Notes under the pieces: generated by a model
What the model was told of the DNA's origin: nothing
The model's input: the letters and a program-made list of their open reading frames with translations, nothing else
Databases searched by the model: none
Shown here: piece by piece, positions 1 to 7,395 of the stretch
Layout: each line of letters begins with the position of its first letter
How positions within the stretch are numbered: position 1 is the stretch's first letter
Program-made: the position numbers and the translations under genes
Assembly (NCBI GenBank): GCA_023262305.1
Contig: JALRCK010000004.1
Span: forward strand, 3,940-21,211
Direction: 5' to 3'
Source: Deltaproteobacteria bacterium
GTDB lineage: Bacteria; Bdellovibrionota_C; UBA2361; OMII01
DNA: 17,272 nt

Positions 1-35
1 GCGCCGCGAATTCCTACCGAACGTATTTTTGCCAT
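1..35 (-). CDS. 5' end of an unidentified ORF directly downstream of crtB (partial)
   Basis: On the minus strand an ATG follows directly after the TAG stop of crtB, with no gap. The frame stays open for 11 codons (reads MAKIRSVGIRG) to the window edge. Its position after crtI-crtB suggests a third gene of the same operon, read by translational coupling. Carotenoid or retinal genes such as a lycopene cyclase, prenyltransferase or 15,15'-dioxygenase often sit here, but eleven residues do not identify a family. It could also be a chance short frame. Confidence 0.35.
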   Translation of the reverse strand, partial: MAKIRSVGIRG

Positions 36-881
36 CTAGGAACTCACATGAGGGAGCCGACTCTCCTGTCTCGCAAAGAGTCCCATCTTGCACGCCATAA
101 CTACCTTGTGAGTGAAGGGAACAACCGCTCGCTCTCGTGCGAGGCGACCATTTCGGATCACCCGTTCTCCGATCGCAGCATAGCACCGAGCGGCGACCTT
201 AATAGCGAATTGGCTTTGAGGGGCTAGGTAGTGGAGACCGGCGAGACCGTGCGCGTAGCGTTCATCAGCGAATCGCAAAAGTTTTTGGACCGCGCCTACA
301 ACTACCGGCTCGACCGTAACGCTATCATCCCGTAGCCCTTGAATGTTGCATCCCGCAAGCCACGCGCTCGGCATGTACACGCGACCCCGCTCAAGATCCT
401 CAAACACGTCTCGGGCGATATTAGTGCACTGCATCGCGATGCCGAGATCCGCGGCGTGGGCGCGCCCCTGTGGCGACCGTCCGCCGAGTATCGGGTACAT
501 AATTAAGCCAACGTTACCAGCGACGCCAAAAGCATAGCGCTCAAGGTCGGCTTCATCTTTAATTCTTAGCGTCGAAACGTCCTCTCGGCACGCCTCAACG
601 AGAGCAGCAAGTGGTTCGCATACCTCTGGATAGCGAGCGAGGAGCGGAATGAGGGGACGCACAAGGGGGTGGTCACCGTCACGACTGAGAACCGCATCAC
701 AGACCCCTCGGAGGAACTCATCGCGATCGGGGCGTGCTGGATCAGCATCAGCGATATCATCTACGGTTCGGCAGAAATCGTACGCAAGCGCAGCGTCATA
801 TCGCATACGTTTATCAAGCCACAGCGTGGCGAAGTAAAAGGTCTTGCCAGCCTTTGAGATGAGGCGCATCTCCCCACTCAT
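36..881 (-). CDS. crtB: Phytoene synthase
   Basis: The 281-residue product is a squalene/phytoene synthase-family enzyme. It condenses two geranylgeranyl diphosphates head to head into 15-cis-phytoene, the first committed carotenoid step. The first Asp-rich motif is CRTVDDIAD (Asp41, Asp42, Asp45), and the second is NIARDVFED (Asn154, Arg157, Asp158, Glu161, Asp162). Both bind Mg-diphosphate and both are intact. YMP just after the second motif is also typical, and the length is slightly below the usual ~290-310 residues. The ATG overlaps the crtI stop in an ATGA junction, so the two are almost certainly co-transcribed and translationally coupled. Dehydrosqualene synthase is a close paralogue, but the adjacent phytoene desaturase favours phytoene. 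Confidence 0.93.
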   Translation of the reverse strand: MSGEMRLISKAGKTFYFATLWLDKRMRYDAALAYDFCRTVDDIADADPARPDRDEFLRGVCDAVLSRDGDHPLVRPLIPLLARYPEVCEPLAALVEACREDVSTLRIKDEADLERYAFGVAGNVGLIMYPILGGRSPQGRAHAADLGIAMQCTNIARDVFEDLERGRVYMPSAWLAGCNIQGLRDDSVTVEPVVVGAVQKLLRFADERYAHGLAGLHYLAPQSQFAIKVAARCYAAIGERVIRNGRLARERAVVPFTHKVVMACKMGLFARQESRLPHVSS

Positions 882-2413
882 GCAACAGACCTCGCGGCGA
901 TCTCTGAGATAGATGCTTGATAGGGGTGCACCGACGGAAAATCTCGTGTGACCATTCGCTCAATAACTTTTGCGGAGGTAACAACGCCGGGCAAACCTCC
1001 ACCGGGATGAACCCCCGCTCCGCACAGGTAGAGATTCGGGATCCTATCCATCCGGTTGTGGAAACGAAACCACGCGGATTGGCTTAAGAGAGGTGCTATA
1101 GAGAAGCCCGCGCCCAGAGGGCTCATCAACGCGTCCCTAAAGTATCGCGGATCTACCGCTTCACCGAACACTAGCTCGGATGAAAGACCAGGCATCAAAC
1201 GATCTTCGAGGATCTTAATGACGGTGTCTTTGAATCGAGGTGCATCAAACTTCCACCCATCATAGTTGCCGAGGTGAGGAACAGGAGCAAGAACATAGAA
1301 CAGCTCCCCATCATTCACCCGCATCGAGGGATCGGTCGCCGCGGGACGATGAAGGTAGAGGCTTGGATCTTTAGGAAGCCTTGTGCCTTTGAAGATATCG
1401 TTCAGCAACCCCTCCCATCGCTCAGAGAGCACGATCGTGTGGTGCGCGAGGTTCGGATAGGAACGCTTGGTCTTAAAATAGAGCACGTAGAGCCCCATCG
1501 ATGAGGCGACGGTTCGTTGCCGGATTCTCTCGGTAAGAGAGAGCCTCTGGGAGCCGAGTGTTGAGTAGAGCCCTCGAGGGTCGCCTCCCCATACGGCGAG
1601 GTCACACGGAATCGTTACCTGCTCACCTCGGTGAGCCGCCTCAACGGATGTAACTTTGCCTGAAGTGTCAGTGGTGAGGCTCACGACCTTATGGTCGTAG
1701 TGGAATCGTATCCCGTGCCTCTCCCCAAGGGCGATGAGGTGGTGAATCAACGCCGAGGTGCCTCCTTTCGCGAACCAGATCCCCCCTTTTCGCTCCATCG
1801 CATGGATCAGCCCGTAGATAGAGGTGGTAGAGAGAGGATTGCCTCCTACCAAGAGAGGCTGCAGGGAGAAGGCCTGGCGGACTCTTCGGTCAGAGAAGTA
1901 CCGCGCCGTGTGGCGCCACAAAGTTGAGAAGCCACCCAGCTTAAAGAGCTTTGGGACCATGGAGAGCATTGATGTGATGCTCGTGAAATCAGCATCACCG
2001 AGCTCCTCGTATCCCACCTCGTAGAGGCGCTTGCTGTGCTCAAGAAAAGCCCGGTAGTTCTTTGCGTCCTGTGGTGAGAGCTTAGAGATCTGCGCCTCCT
2101 GGCGCTCCACCGATGGCACCAAATCCATCTCTGAGCCATCAGCATATGATAGCCGATACCAGGGATCACATGGGAGAAACTCGATCGAGTCAGCTCGTCG
2201 CTCGCCGAAGAGCTCAAAGAGCTCATCGAAGAGCCAGGGTGCTGTGATAACGGTTGGTCCCGCATCGAATGCGTGACCGTGCAAGGAGAAGGTACGGGCG
2301 CGACCTCCGGGATCGGGACACGCCTCAAGGACATCGACCTCGTGACCAAGGGCTCGAAGACGCAAAGCGCTTGCCAAACTCCCTGCCCCACTTCCGACTA
2401 CAACGGCTCTCAT
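878..2413 (-). CDS. crtI: Phytoene desaturase
   Basis: The 511-residue product is a CrtI-type FAD-dependent carotene desaturase/isomerase, acting at the membrane to turn phytoene into more conjugated carotenes, typically lycopene. The N-terminus has a Rossmann FAD motif (residues 5-37) ending VLEACPDPGGR, followed by the family block FDAGPTVIT near residue 50. The C-terminus has the family signature LYLCGAGVHPGGGLPGVV. The third glycine of GxGxxG is Ser12, a mild deviation. Length is normal for the family (~490-510). The start is fixed by the Rossmann strand beginning at residue 2. There is no Shine-Dalgarno; a TGCTAAAAT element lies 6 nt upstream, so the mRNA may be leaderless. The number of desaturation steps cannot be read from sequence. 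Confidence 0.93.
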   Translation of the reverse strand: MRAVVVGSGAGSLASALRLRALGHEVDVLEACPDPGGRARTFSLHGHAFDAGPTVITAPWLFDELFELFGERRADSIEFLPCDPWYRLSYADGSEMDLVPSVERQEAQISKLSPQDAKNYRAFLEHSKRLYEVGYEELGDADFTSITSMLSMVPKLFKLGGFSTLWRHTARYFSDRRVRQAFSLQPLLVGGNPLSTTSIYGLIHAMERKGGIWFAKGGTSALIHHLIALGERHGIRFHYDHKVVSLTTDTSGKVTSVEAAHRGEQVTIPCDLAVWGGDPRGLYSTLGSQRLSLTERIRQRTVASSMGLYVLYFKTKRSYPNLAHHTIVLSERWEGLLNDIFKGTRLPKDPSLYLHRPAATDPSMRVNDGELFYVLAPVPHLGNYDGWKFDAPRFKDTVIKILEDRLMPGLSSELVFGEAVDPRYFRDALMSPLGAGFSIAPLLSQSAWFRFHNRMDRIPNLYLCGAGVHPGGGLPGVVTSAKVIERMVTRDFPSVHPYQASISEIAARSVA

Positions 2414-2419
2414 GAGGGA

Positions 2420-2446
2420 ATTTTAGCAAGAAGACGTACTTAACAA
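2420..2446 (-). promoter_or_regulatory. Candidate leaderless promoter of crtI-crtB
   Basis: On the minus strand the extended -10 element TGCTAAAAT has its TAAAAT hexamer at 2420-2425, with exactly 6 nt before the crtI ATG. A possible -35 (TTGTTA, 2441-2446) is 15 nt away, which is short, but an extended -10 can work without a good -35. A start 6-7 nt downstream of the hexamer would fall on the ATG itself. No Shine-Dalgarno is present. Confidence 0.55.
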
Positions 2447-2481
2447 CATTCTAAAAAAGAGCTAAGAGCGAGCTCGTCAAA

Positions 2482-2511
2482 TAAAAAAGCGGCGCCCGAA
2501 GGCGCCGCTTT
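2482..2511 (-). terminator. Rho-independent terminator of the rhodopsin gene
   Basis: On the minus strand this reads GCGGCGCC-TTCG-GGCGCCGC, an 8-bp GC stem extended to 11 bp by A-T pairs, with a stable UUCG tetraloop, followed by a run of six T. It lies about 30 nt after the rhodopsin stop and before crtI. It should therefore separate the rhodopsin transcript from the carotenoid operon. Confidence 0.92.
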
Positions 2512-2541
2512 CCGTACCACTGTGGTAACTCTGAGAGCGCT

Positions 2542-3294
2542 TTACGCGTTGGTCTCAGACTTACGAACAGCTACTACGTAGATGAACACACCGAATACCG
2601 CCTTAGCGACGATATCAGAGATTGTGTATCCAATCTGTACGTATGTTGCAACTTTAGCGCTTCCTACATCTGCACCAGGGAAGAAGTAGAGAGCGTATAC
2701 AACTGGGTAGAAGCACCACGAGAGAACCGTAAGGTTTCGAGCGGTGACGATGAGCTCACGAACAGACTCTGGCTGAGCGTTGATCGCCTTTGAGAGTCCA
2801 GAGAAGAGGCTCATCACGATGTACAGGAAAGGAATCATGGAGAAGAACCACCATTGGAACTTGGTCCCAACGTCAGTAGCGATCTCTCCAGGGTATCCGA
2901 GAAGGATCATGAGGGCTGCAGCTCCAGCAAGCTTTTGAGCCTTCGAGATCGTCTCCTCACGCGAGAGCCGCATAACAAGGATGAGCTCGATGAGGAGGAG
3001 TGGAACAGTGAGGAGCCAGTCAACGTAACGGTAAGCATCGTTGAACTTGGTTGTTGTAGCCTCAAGACCAGCTTTCCCTACAGTGAAAGCCTCGTGCCAT
3101 GAATCGAATATTCGCCAGTAATGGTAGAAAGCGATCAGGGTCACGATACCGCTGATGGTTACAGCAGTCTTGTACTGAGGAGCCACTTGGCTACGTCCCA
3201 AGAACAAAAAGATAGTAGCTGCGCCCATCACAGCGATAGCAAAGGAGAAGGCATTTGAGACCAACTCAAATTGCCCGACATTTAACATTTCCAT
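2542..3294 (-). CDS. Light-driven outward proton pump (xanthorhodopsin/proteorhodopsin family)
   Basis: The 250-residue product is a seven-helix microbial rhodopsin of the inner membrane that binds retinal and exports protons under light. Key residues are all present: Arg89, Schiff-base counterion Asp92, Thr96, proton donor Glu103 (a D-T-E pump motif in helix C), His58 (the histidine that pairs with the counterion in proteorhodopsins), and Asp227 and retinal lysine Lys231 in helix G. Leu100 sits at the spectral-tuning site, predicting green absorption. Blocks such as AYRYVDWLLTVPLL and ALMILLGYPGE resemble xanthorhodopsin. However, the glycine that opens the carotenoid antenna site there (Gly156) aligns with Trp149 here. 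An AGAGGAAG Shine-Dalgarno lies about 6 nt before the ATG. The gene is monocistronic, between its own promoter and terminator. Confidence 0.95.
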   Translation of the reverse strand: MEMLNVGQFELVSNAFSFAIAVMGAATIFLFLGRSQVAPQYKTAVTISGIVTLIAFYHYWRIFDSWHEAFTVGKAGLEATTTKFNDAYRYVDWLLTVPLLLIELILVMRLSREETISKAQKLAGAAALMILLGYPGEIATDVGTKFQWWFFSMIPFLYIVMSLFSGLSKAINAQPESVRELIVTARNLTVLSWCFYPVVYALYFFPGADVGSAKVATYVQIGYTISDIVAKAVFGVFIYVVAVRKSETNA

Positions 3295-3390
3295 GCGGAT
3301 CTTCCTCTTGTAGAAAGGTTTACACAGGAACCGCCGGACTATTTATTGGCTCGTAGACTAAGCCGAACCACCGACAGTTTCCTGAGGCAA

Positions 3391-3419
3391 GTAATAAATC
3401 CCGCAAAGGTCCATGCCAA
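3391..3419 (-). promoter_or_regulatory. Sigma-70-type promoter of the rhodopsin gene
   Basis: Minus strand: -35 TTGGCA (3414-3419, 5 of 6 to consensus), a 17-nt spacer, then -10 TATTAC (3391-3396, 4 of 6). Transcription would start near 3384, giving a leader of about 90 nt. That leader holds a 6-bp inverted repeat (CAGGAA/TTCCTG, 3325-3330 with 3379-3384) enclosing a smaller GGCTT/GAGCC hairpin. The gene has an ordinary Shine-Dalgarno. Confidence 0.6.
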
Positions 3420-3712
3420 CTCATTAAGTTAAAACGACCGCCTGCGTTCTACTGGCAAAAAACAGGTTCTATCGACCACACATCCTCGCTCCGAAAGAAT
3501 AGAAGACAAAAAGAGTCATATTTTTATATGCTTAAGTTTAAAAACCGAGAACTCATGGAGAACAAAGCCGCCGAATTCCCGTATTCCTCGACCTACTAAA
3601 ACAAACAACAAACTGCACCAACGCTGTTTAGAAATGGCAGGACTCTGCGAGGAACTGCTTGATATGACCCACCATCCTGAAACCTCCACCTGAGAGGACT
3701 CTCTGCAGACCA

Positions 3713-3742
3713 TTGTTCGACCAAATGATGCCTTGATAGGAT
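3713..3742 (+). promoter_or_regulatory. Candidate leaderless promoter of the GT-C-like gene
   Basis: An extended -10 TGATAGGAT (hexamer TAGGAT, 3737-3742, 4 of 6) ends exactly 6 nt before the ATG at 3749. A weak -35 (TTGTTC, 3713-3718) lies 18 nt further upstream. Transcription would begin at or next to the ATG. The AGG inside the -10 could instead act as a weak Shine-Dalgarno with 8-nt spacing, so both readings stay open. Confidence 0.45.
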
Positions 3743-3748
3743 ATCCAA

Positions 3749-5284
3749 ATGCTTGATGTACCATCGCCGCTCGCCCCTCCCCAACCTCAGAGACCGTGGT
3801 TTGGCGGGTGGAGGTTCGCCATCGCTGGAACGGTAGCGCTGGGCTTGGTTCTCCGTATCCTCGCGGGCTATTCACACCCCGGATTGTGGTACGACGAGAT
3901 CTTGTGGTTCGACAGGTTCCTTGACGGCTTCACTCGAGGAATTAGGGCCCCAGGATACACCTTCTTCCATTACCACTATTTTCTAAGCCTGAACGGGCTC
4001 CAGGAGTACAAGATCCGGATCGTTTCAATCGTGTCGGGACTCGCTTTTGTTCCCCTCTTTGCTCTCCTTGCACACAAACTTTTTGCAAACGCCAAGCTCA
4101 CTGCGATCGGCACCCTTCTTGTTTCGATAAACATTGCAGCGGTGTCCTTCACACATGAATTCAAGCCATATTCGTTGGAGCTCTTTCTCCATACGGCGTG
4201 GCTTCTCTGCATTGTTGGATTCACCAACAAACGAATCGCCACACTCACAAGCACCCTCATTCTCTTGGCTGGTCTGACATTATCCTATGGACTCATTCCG
4301 CTTATAGCTTTTCAGATCGTGTACGTTGGATACCTGTGGTGGAAGAGACGAATTAAATTTATCGACGTCATCTTATGTTACGCTCTTTGCGGCGCATACC
4401 TTTTCTATTTCCTCGGTATCTATGGAAAGATGAAAGGCGCAAGCACCAAACAGTGGGGAAAAAAGTACGGAGTCTTCTTTGATCCAAGGCTCCACGGCGC
4501 AGGGGTGTGGGCGTACCTGTCTTGGTTTTTCGCCAAGGTCTCCACGTATGTCACCTATCCGTTAAATCTCTTCCGGGAACTTCCGTTCTCGGATCGTGCA
4601 GCAGGCTTCCGCAAGGGATACGGATACATCGAAGCCGGATGGCTCGGGGTGCTTTTCGTTGGAGCTACCGTTGCGAAGGTCCTTCGCACTCGCTTCGATG
4701 ATGAGCGATTGATTCCGGTGTACCTTCTTGCCGGCTATACCCTCGCGGGGATCTTACGGATCTATCCTCTCGGATTTTTCCGAGCCAACCTTTTTATCTT
4801 GGTGTATGCGACCCTCTCAGTGCTCTTTTTGGTTGAGGGGATGGTTAAAAAGCTGACCCCACAAGCGGGCTCAATCGCGTTAGGTATTCTCTTGCTCCCC
4901 ACCCTCTTCTTTACAGCAGGAGGCCCGATAGGTTCAAAGTTTTTTTACAACTTAAATTGGTCTGAGGCGATTATGCGGCTCTGTAAAGACGCCGAGCAGT
5001 CCCCCGTCGCGGTTATCACAGACGCGAAGACAGGCTTCGCCTTTAACTTCTATCGAAAAACTTCGGCGCCCCCCGAGTGCTCAACCCGAATATCGCGAAA
5101 CGTCTTCACCTCGCCCGAGACCCTAGAGCGACTTTTGCAGCGAAATCCCCGTGCCTACATATTCTTTGCGGGGAGCCCAAAGCTCCTTCCAGAAAAGATC
5201 GACCAGCTCATCGTGGAGCATTTTCAGGGAACTCAAGTGAGGGACGCTGGAGGGATGTACGAGTACGTCGTCAAAAAACAGTAA
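3749..5284 (+). CDS. Polytopic membrane protein, probable GT-C-fold (GT39/ArnT-like) glycosyltransferase
   Basis: The 511-residue product is very hydrophobic, with about ten predicted transmembrane stretches and a soluble C-terminal tail of about 100 residues. After the first helix (about 22-40) comes PGLWYDE with Asp49-Glu50. This matches the acidic pair in the first extracytoplasmic loop of GT39/PMT and ArnT-type enzymes, where the Asp is catalytic. An RAPGYTFFHYHYFL segment follows, like the R-x-P loop of such enzymes. Members transfer sugars from polyprenyl phosphate to protein, lipid or glycan outside the inner membrane. The substrate here is unknown. The gene converges on an acetyltransferase-like gene with 12 bp between the stops. 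Its start may be leaderless. Confidence 0.7.
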   Translation: MLDVPSPLAPPQPQRPWFGGWRFAIAGTVALGLVLRILAGYSHPGLWYDEILWFDRFLDGFTRGIRAPGYTFFHYHYFLSLNGLQEYKIRIVSIVSGLAFVPLFALLAHKLFANAKLTAIGTLLVSINIAAVSFTHEFKPYSLELFLHTAWLLCIVGFTNKRIATLTSTLILLAGLTLSYGLIPLIAFQIVYVGYLWWKRRIKFIDVILCYALCGAYLFYFLGIYGKMKGASTKQWGKKYGVFFDPRLHGAGVWAYLSWFFAKVSTYVTYPLNLFRELPFSDRAAGFRKGYGYIEAGWLGVLFVGATVAKVLRTRFDDERLIPVYLLAGYTLAGILRIYPLGFFRANLFILVYATLSVLFLVEGMVKKLTPQAGSIALGILLLPTLFFTAGGPIGSKFFYNLNWSEAIMRLCKDAEQSPVAVITDAKTGFAFNFYRKTSAPPECSTRISRNVFTSPETLERLLQRNPRAYIFFAGSPKLLPEKIDQLIVEHFQGTQVRDAGGMYEYVVKKQ

Positions 5285-5296
5285 ATCTTGAGCGCC

Positions 5297-6487
5297 TCAT
5301 AGTTGTTGCGGATCTCCGTAACGGGTGTACTTTGCTCGCTTCACGCGGGGACCCATTTTATCGATGATGTAGTGGTAGGTCTTTCCAGCAAGCGACGGAC
5401 GAAAGATATAGCAGTTTGCGTGGGGTCGAATATCACCTGCCCAGATAGCCTTGTGTCGACTGCGTGGCCCAAGGAGATCGTATGTAGAGATGCCACGACG
5501 AGCGAGCTCCTGGATAGAAAACCTCGCCAATTGTTGTCCAGGAGAGGCTGCGGAAAATGCCTCGTCGTAGGCGATTTTGGGGGAGTAGCAGTCATGATCC
5601 ACCACGAACGAGAGCTCCATCGCCACAGCTTTTGTCCCTGCTCTCAGGGCACATATTCTGACGTGTCCCTCTCTTGCAGCTGCGCTCAGGAGTTCCCTGT
5701 AAAAATCAACGATCACTGGGTTGCACTTAATTGCCCCGCCTGCTTGCCCCTTCCATCCACTCGACTCCATTTCGAGAAATTCGTTGAACAGATCCTCACT
5801 AAAGTGTGTATGGACCTCAAAGACCGGCTCTCCGAACTCTTTGAGCCGCTCGAATCGCTTCTCAAGCCTCTTGCGATCCTTCCTATAGTGCTGAGGGCAG
5901 TTGCTCAAAGGATCAAATTGGGTCGATGGCAGCTTTAGATACGGACTGAGGAGGGTCGGCCATCGAGCTACGAGGTAACCATCTCGCTCGGCGCTGCGCA
6001 TGATCGCCTCAAACGCCCCTCCTTCCGGTATCGCATTCACTTCAATCACGCTCCACCGAGAGTCCTCTTTAAGCGCGTGCCAGGCGGCTTGAGCAACCGC
6101 CTCTGTGTGATTGGGATCGCACACGAAGTCGAAGCGACATGAGTGCACATTCGAAAGACTCGAGAGAACTCGCGCTGGAATCTTGCGCAGAAATCGCCCA
6201 GTTCTCCGCAACGGGAGAACTCCAACCAATCGCCCCCGATCGCGAACAGTGACGAGTGGTATTGACTCATCTCGCGCGATAGTTCGAGCGAATGCTTGGA
6301 ACCAGTAGGGAAGGTAGAAGGGCTCTCGTTGAGGAAGCTGCTGGGCAAGGAGATTCCACTCCTGATGCAAATCCTCAAGCTGGCGGAGCGTCGCGTTTAT
6401 GAGGGTGGCATGCATTTCAGGGGGCGATGCGCGAGATGCGCTCTGCGATGATGGGATTGGGGGAGTTTGAACCGCTTGGTTTGCCAT
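5297..6487 (-). CDS. CelD/BcsL-type (BioF2-like) acetyltransferase-domain protein
   Basis: The 396-residue soluble protein fits the FemAB/GNAT-related 'cellulose biosynthesis protein CelD' group. Its N-terminal part has EWNLLAQQLPQREPFYLPYWFQAF, then a strand carrying GRLVGVLPLRR. The central basic helical stretch YRKDRKRLEKRFERL is typical of the BioF2-like domain. It ends with GPRSRHKAIWAGD and an aromatic tail. Family members are linked to exopolysaccharide or cell-surface acylation; the substrate is unknown. The start is uncertain. I chose ATG 6487; the frame stays open upstream to a TTG at 6619 with poor spacing to GGAGG, and the extra 44 residues look non-coding. ATG 6415 is a second option. 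None has a good Shine-Dalgarno; TATCCC lies 7 nt before 6487. Confidence 0.72.
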   Translation of the reverse strand: MANQAVQTPPIPSSQSASRASPPEMHATLINATLRQLEDLHQEWNLLAQQLPQREPFYLPYWFQAFARTIARDESIPLVTVRDRGRLVGVLPLRRTGRFLRKIPARVLSSLSNVHSCRFDFVCDPNHTEAVAQAAWHALKEDSRWSVIEVNAIPEGGAFEAIMRSAERDGYLVARWPTLLSPYLKLPSTQFDPLSNCPQHYRKDRKRLEKRFERLKEFGEPVFEVHTHFSEDLFNEFLEMESSGWKGQAGGAIKCNPVIVDFYRELLSAAAREGHVRICALRAGTKAVAMELSFVVDHDCYSPKIAYDEAFSAASPGQQLARFSIQELARRGISTYDLLGPRSRHKAIWAGDIRPHANCYIFRPSLAGKTYHYIIDKMGPRVKRAKYTRYGDPQQL

Positions 6488-6741
6488 AGTGAGAGGGATA
6501 CAGGAACGCGCGTGAATAGCAGCTATGGTACGGTATGATGTTCGATAGGGTTCTATACCGACAACATCCTCAAGGGTGCCTCCTGACCCAGAGCATAGAC
6601 ACCCTCTCCCCTCAAGCAAGCCTCCATAGAAAATCAGAACATGCTTCAGAAGCGTCGGTTGCTTCTTTACGCACAGCAGGGGTGACCTAGGATGAACACA
6701 GATTGTGAGGTCTCTACGTTATTACATCGGAGAGGTTCGGT

Positions 6742-7332
6742 ATGAAAAAAGCAGCGAGTCCTTTGATTCTCGGCGTCGTAGCATCACTTTTCACGGGTTG
6801 TGCTGGCGGTTTCGATTGTCCCTTTGAGAGGCCAGCCTGTTGTGAAAATGTGCTGTTTGGTTGCGGCCCTTTTGATCTGCCGAACGGGTGTAGTTGCAGT
6901 GACTACTTCATGAAATCGTTCTCCGGCTTCACCCTTCCAAACCAACTATCCCGACAAACTCTGATCTCAGCCAAAGGTGGTCTCGCCGATGTCACCGGCA
7001 CATGGAGATCGACCGGGACGAAAACAAACTCAACCGCATGCCCTACCCTTCCTCGGTCGGCGACATCCACCCTCTTAATCCGCGAAGAGAATAAAAAGGT
7101 GAGCGTTAAGCTCCTTGGATACTCCACCTTGAGAGGCAATCGAGTCGGAGAGGTGGTTCGAGTTCAGGGCGCCTACAAAGTTCCTTTCCTTGGATGCGAG
7201 GCATTTATCAAGAGCGAGATAAAACCAACCAGCGCAGCGAACAGCCCTGTCACTACAACCGTTGACTGGAGATGTAAGGTAGCAAGTCGTTCGTGCTCAG
7301 TGACCTATACAGGAAACGCCAAGAGGCTTTGA
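6742..7332 (+). CDS. Cysteine-rich lipoprotein of unknown function
   Basis: The 196-residue product has a lipoprotein signal peptide with lipobox LFTGC, so Cys20 would be the lipidated N-terminus. The first 33 mature residues are rich in cysteine (Cys20, 26, 33, 34, 41, 50, 52). Four more follow at 100, 152, 178 and 185, suggesting several disulfides. The rest is beta-rich with a VTGTWRSTGTK segment. I do not recognise a family. A good Shine-Dalgarno GGAGAGG (6729-6735) lies 6 nt before the ATG. The gene is divergent from the acetyltransferase-like gene, and its stop lies inside a terminator-like hairpin. Likely location is the periplasmic side of a membrane. Confidence 0.75.
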   Translation: MKKAASPLILGVVASLFTGCAGGFDCPFERPACCENVLFGCGPFDLPNGCSCSDYFMKSFSGFTLPNQLSRQTLISAKGGLADVTGTWRSTGTKTNSTACPTLPRSATSTLLIREENKKVSVKLLGYSTLRGNRVGEVVRVQGAYKVPFLGCEAFIKSEIKPTSAANSPVTTTVDWRCKVASRSCSVTYTGNAKRL

Positions 7333-7346
7333 AAACCTCTTGGCGT
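7316..7346. terminator. Hairpin between convergent genes, probable bidirectional terminator
   Basis: A perfect 10-bp inverted repeat CGCCAAGAGG / CCTCTTGGCG (7317-7326 and 7336-7345), plus one A-T pair, with a 9-nt loop. It contains the stop codon of the lipoprotein gene and lies 50 bp beyond the stop of the facing 762-residue gene. There is no long T-run on either side, so release may be weak or Rho-assisted. Confidence 0.6.
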
Positions 7347-7395
7347 ATTGACCTGGAGAGCATGTGGCGGAGCGCGAACCGCCCCGTCCATCTCA

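Larger units (their letters stand above)
3295..3748. other. 454-bp intergenic region between rhodopsin and a divergent membrane-protein gene
   Basis: This region holds the rhodopsin promoter and leader (3295-3419, minus) and the start-proximal promoter of the GT-C-like gene (3713-3742, plus). An AT-rich stretch at about 3500-3550 includes the small palindrome CATAT-TTTT-ATATG (3517-3530). I see no credible gene: frames crossing it show no family resemblance and no ribosome-binding site. Confidence 0.6.

Noticed and set aside
1846..2391. 181-codon minus-strand frame inside crtI
   Set aside because: It is an out-of-frame shadow of crtI with Ser/Arg-rich composition and no motif.
2515..2527. 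TACCAC-T-GTGGTA palindrome next to the rhodopsin terminator
   Set aside because: A one-base centre cannot form a hairpin; as a DNA dyad in a 3' untranslated region it has no evident role.
3516..3875. 119-codon minus-strand frame over the intergenic region and the start of the GT-C-like gene
   Set aside because: It has no family resemblance or Shine-Dalgarno and overlaps the N-terminus of a well-supported gene on the other strand.
6488..6619. 44-residue N-terminal extension of the acetyltransferase-like protein from a TTG
   Set aside because: GGAGG is only one base from the TTG and the residues look non-coding; however, the true start remains uncertain.
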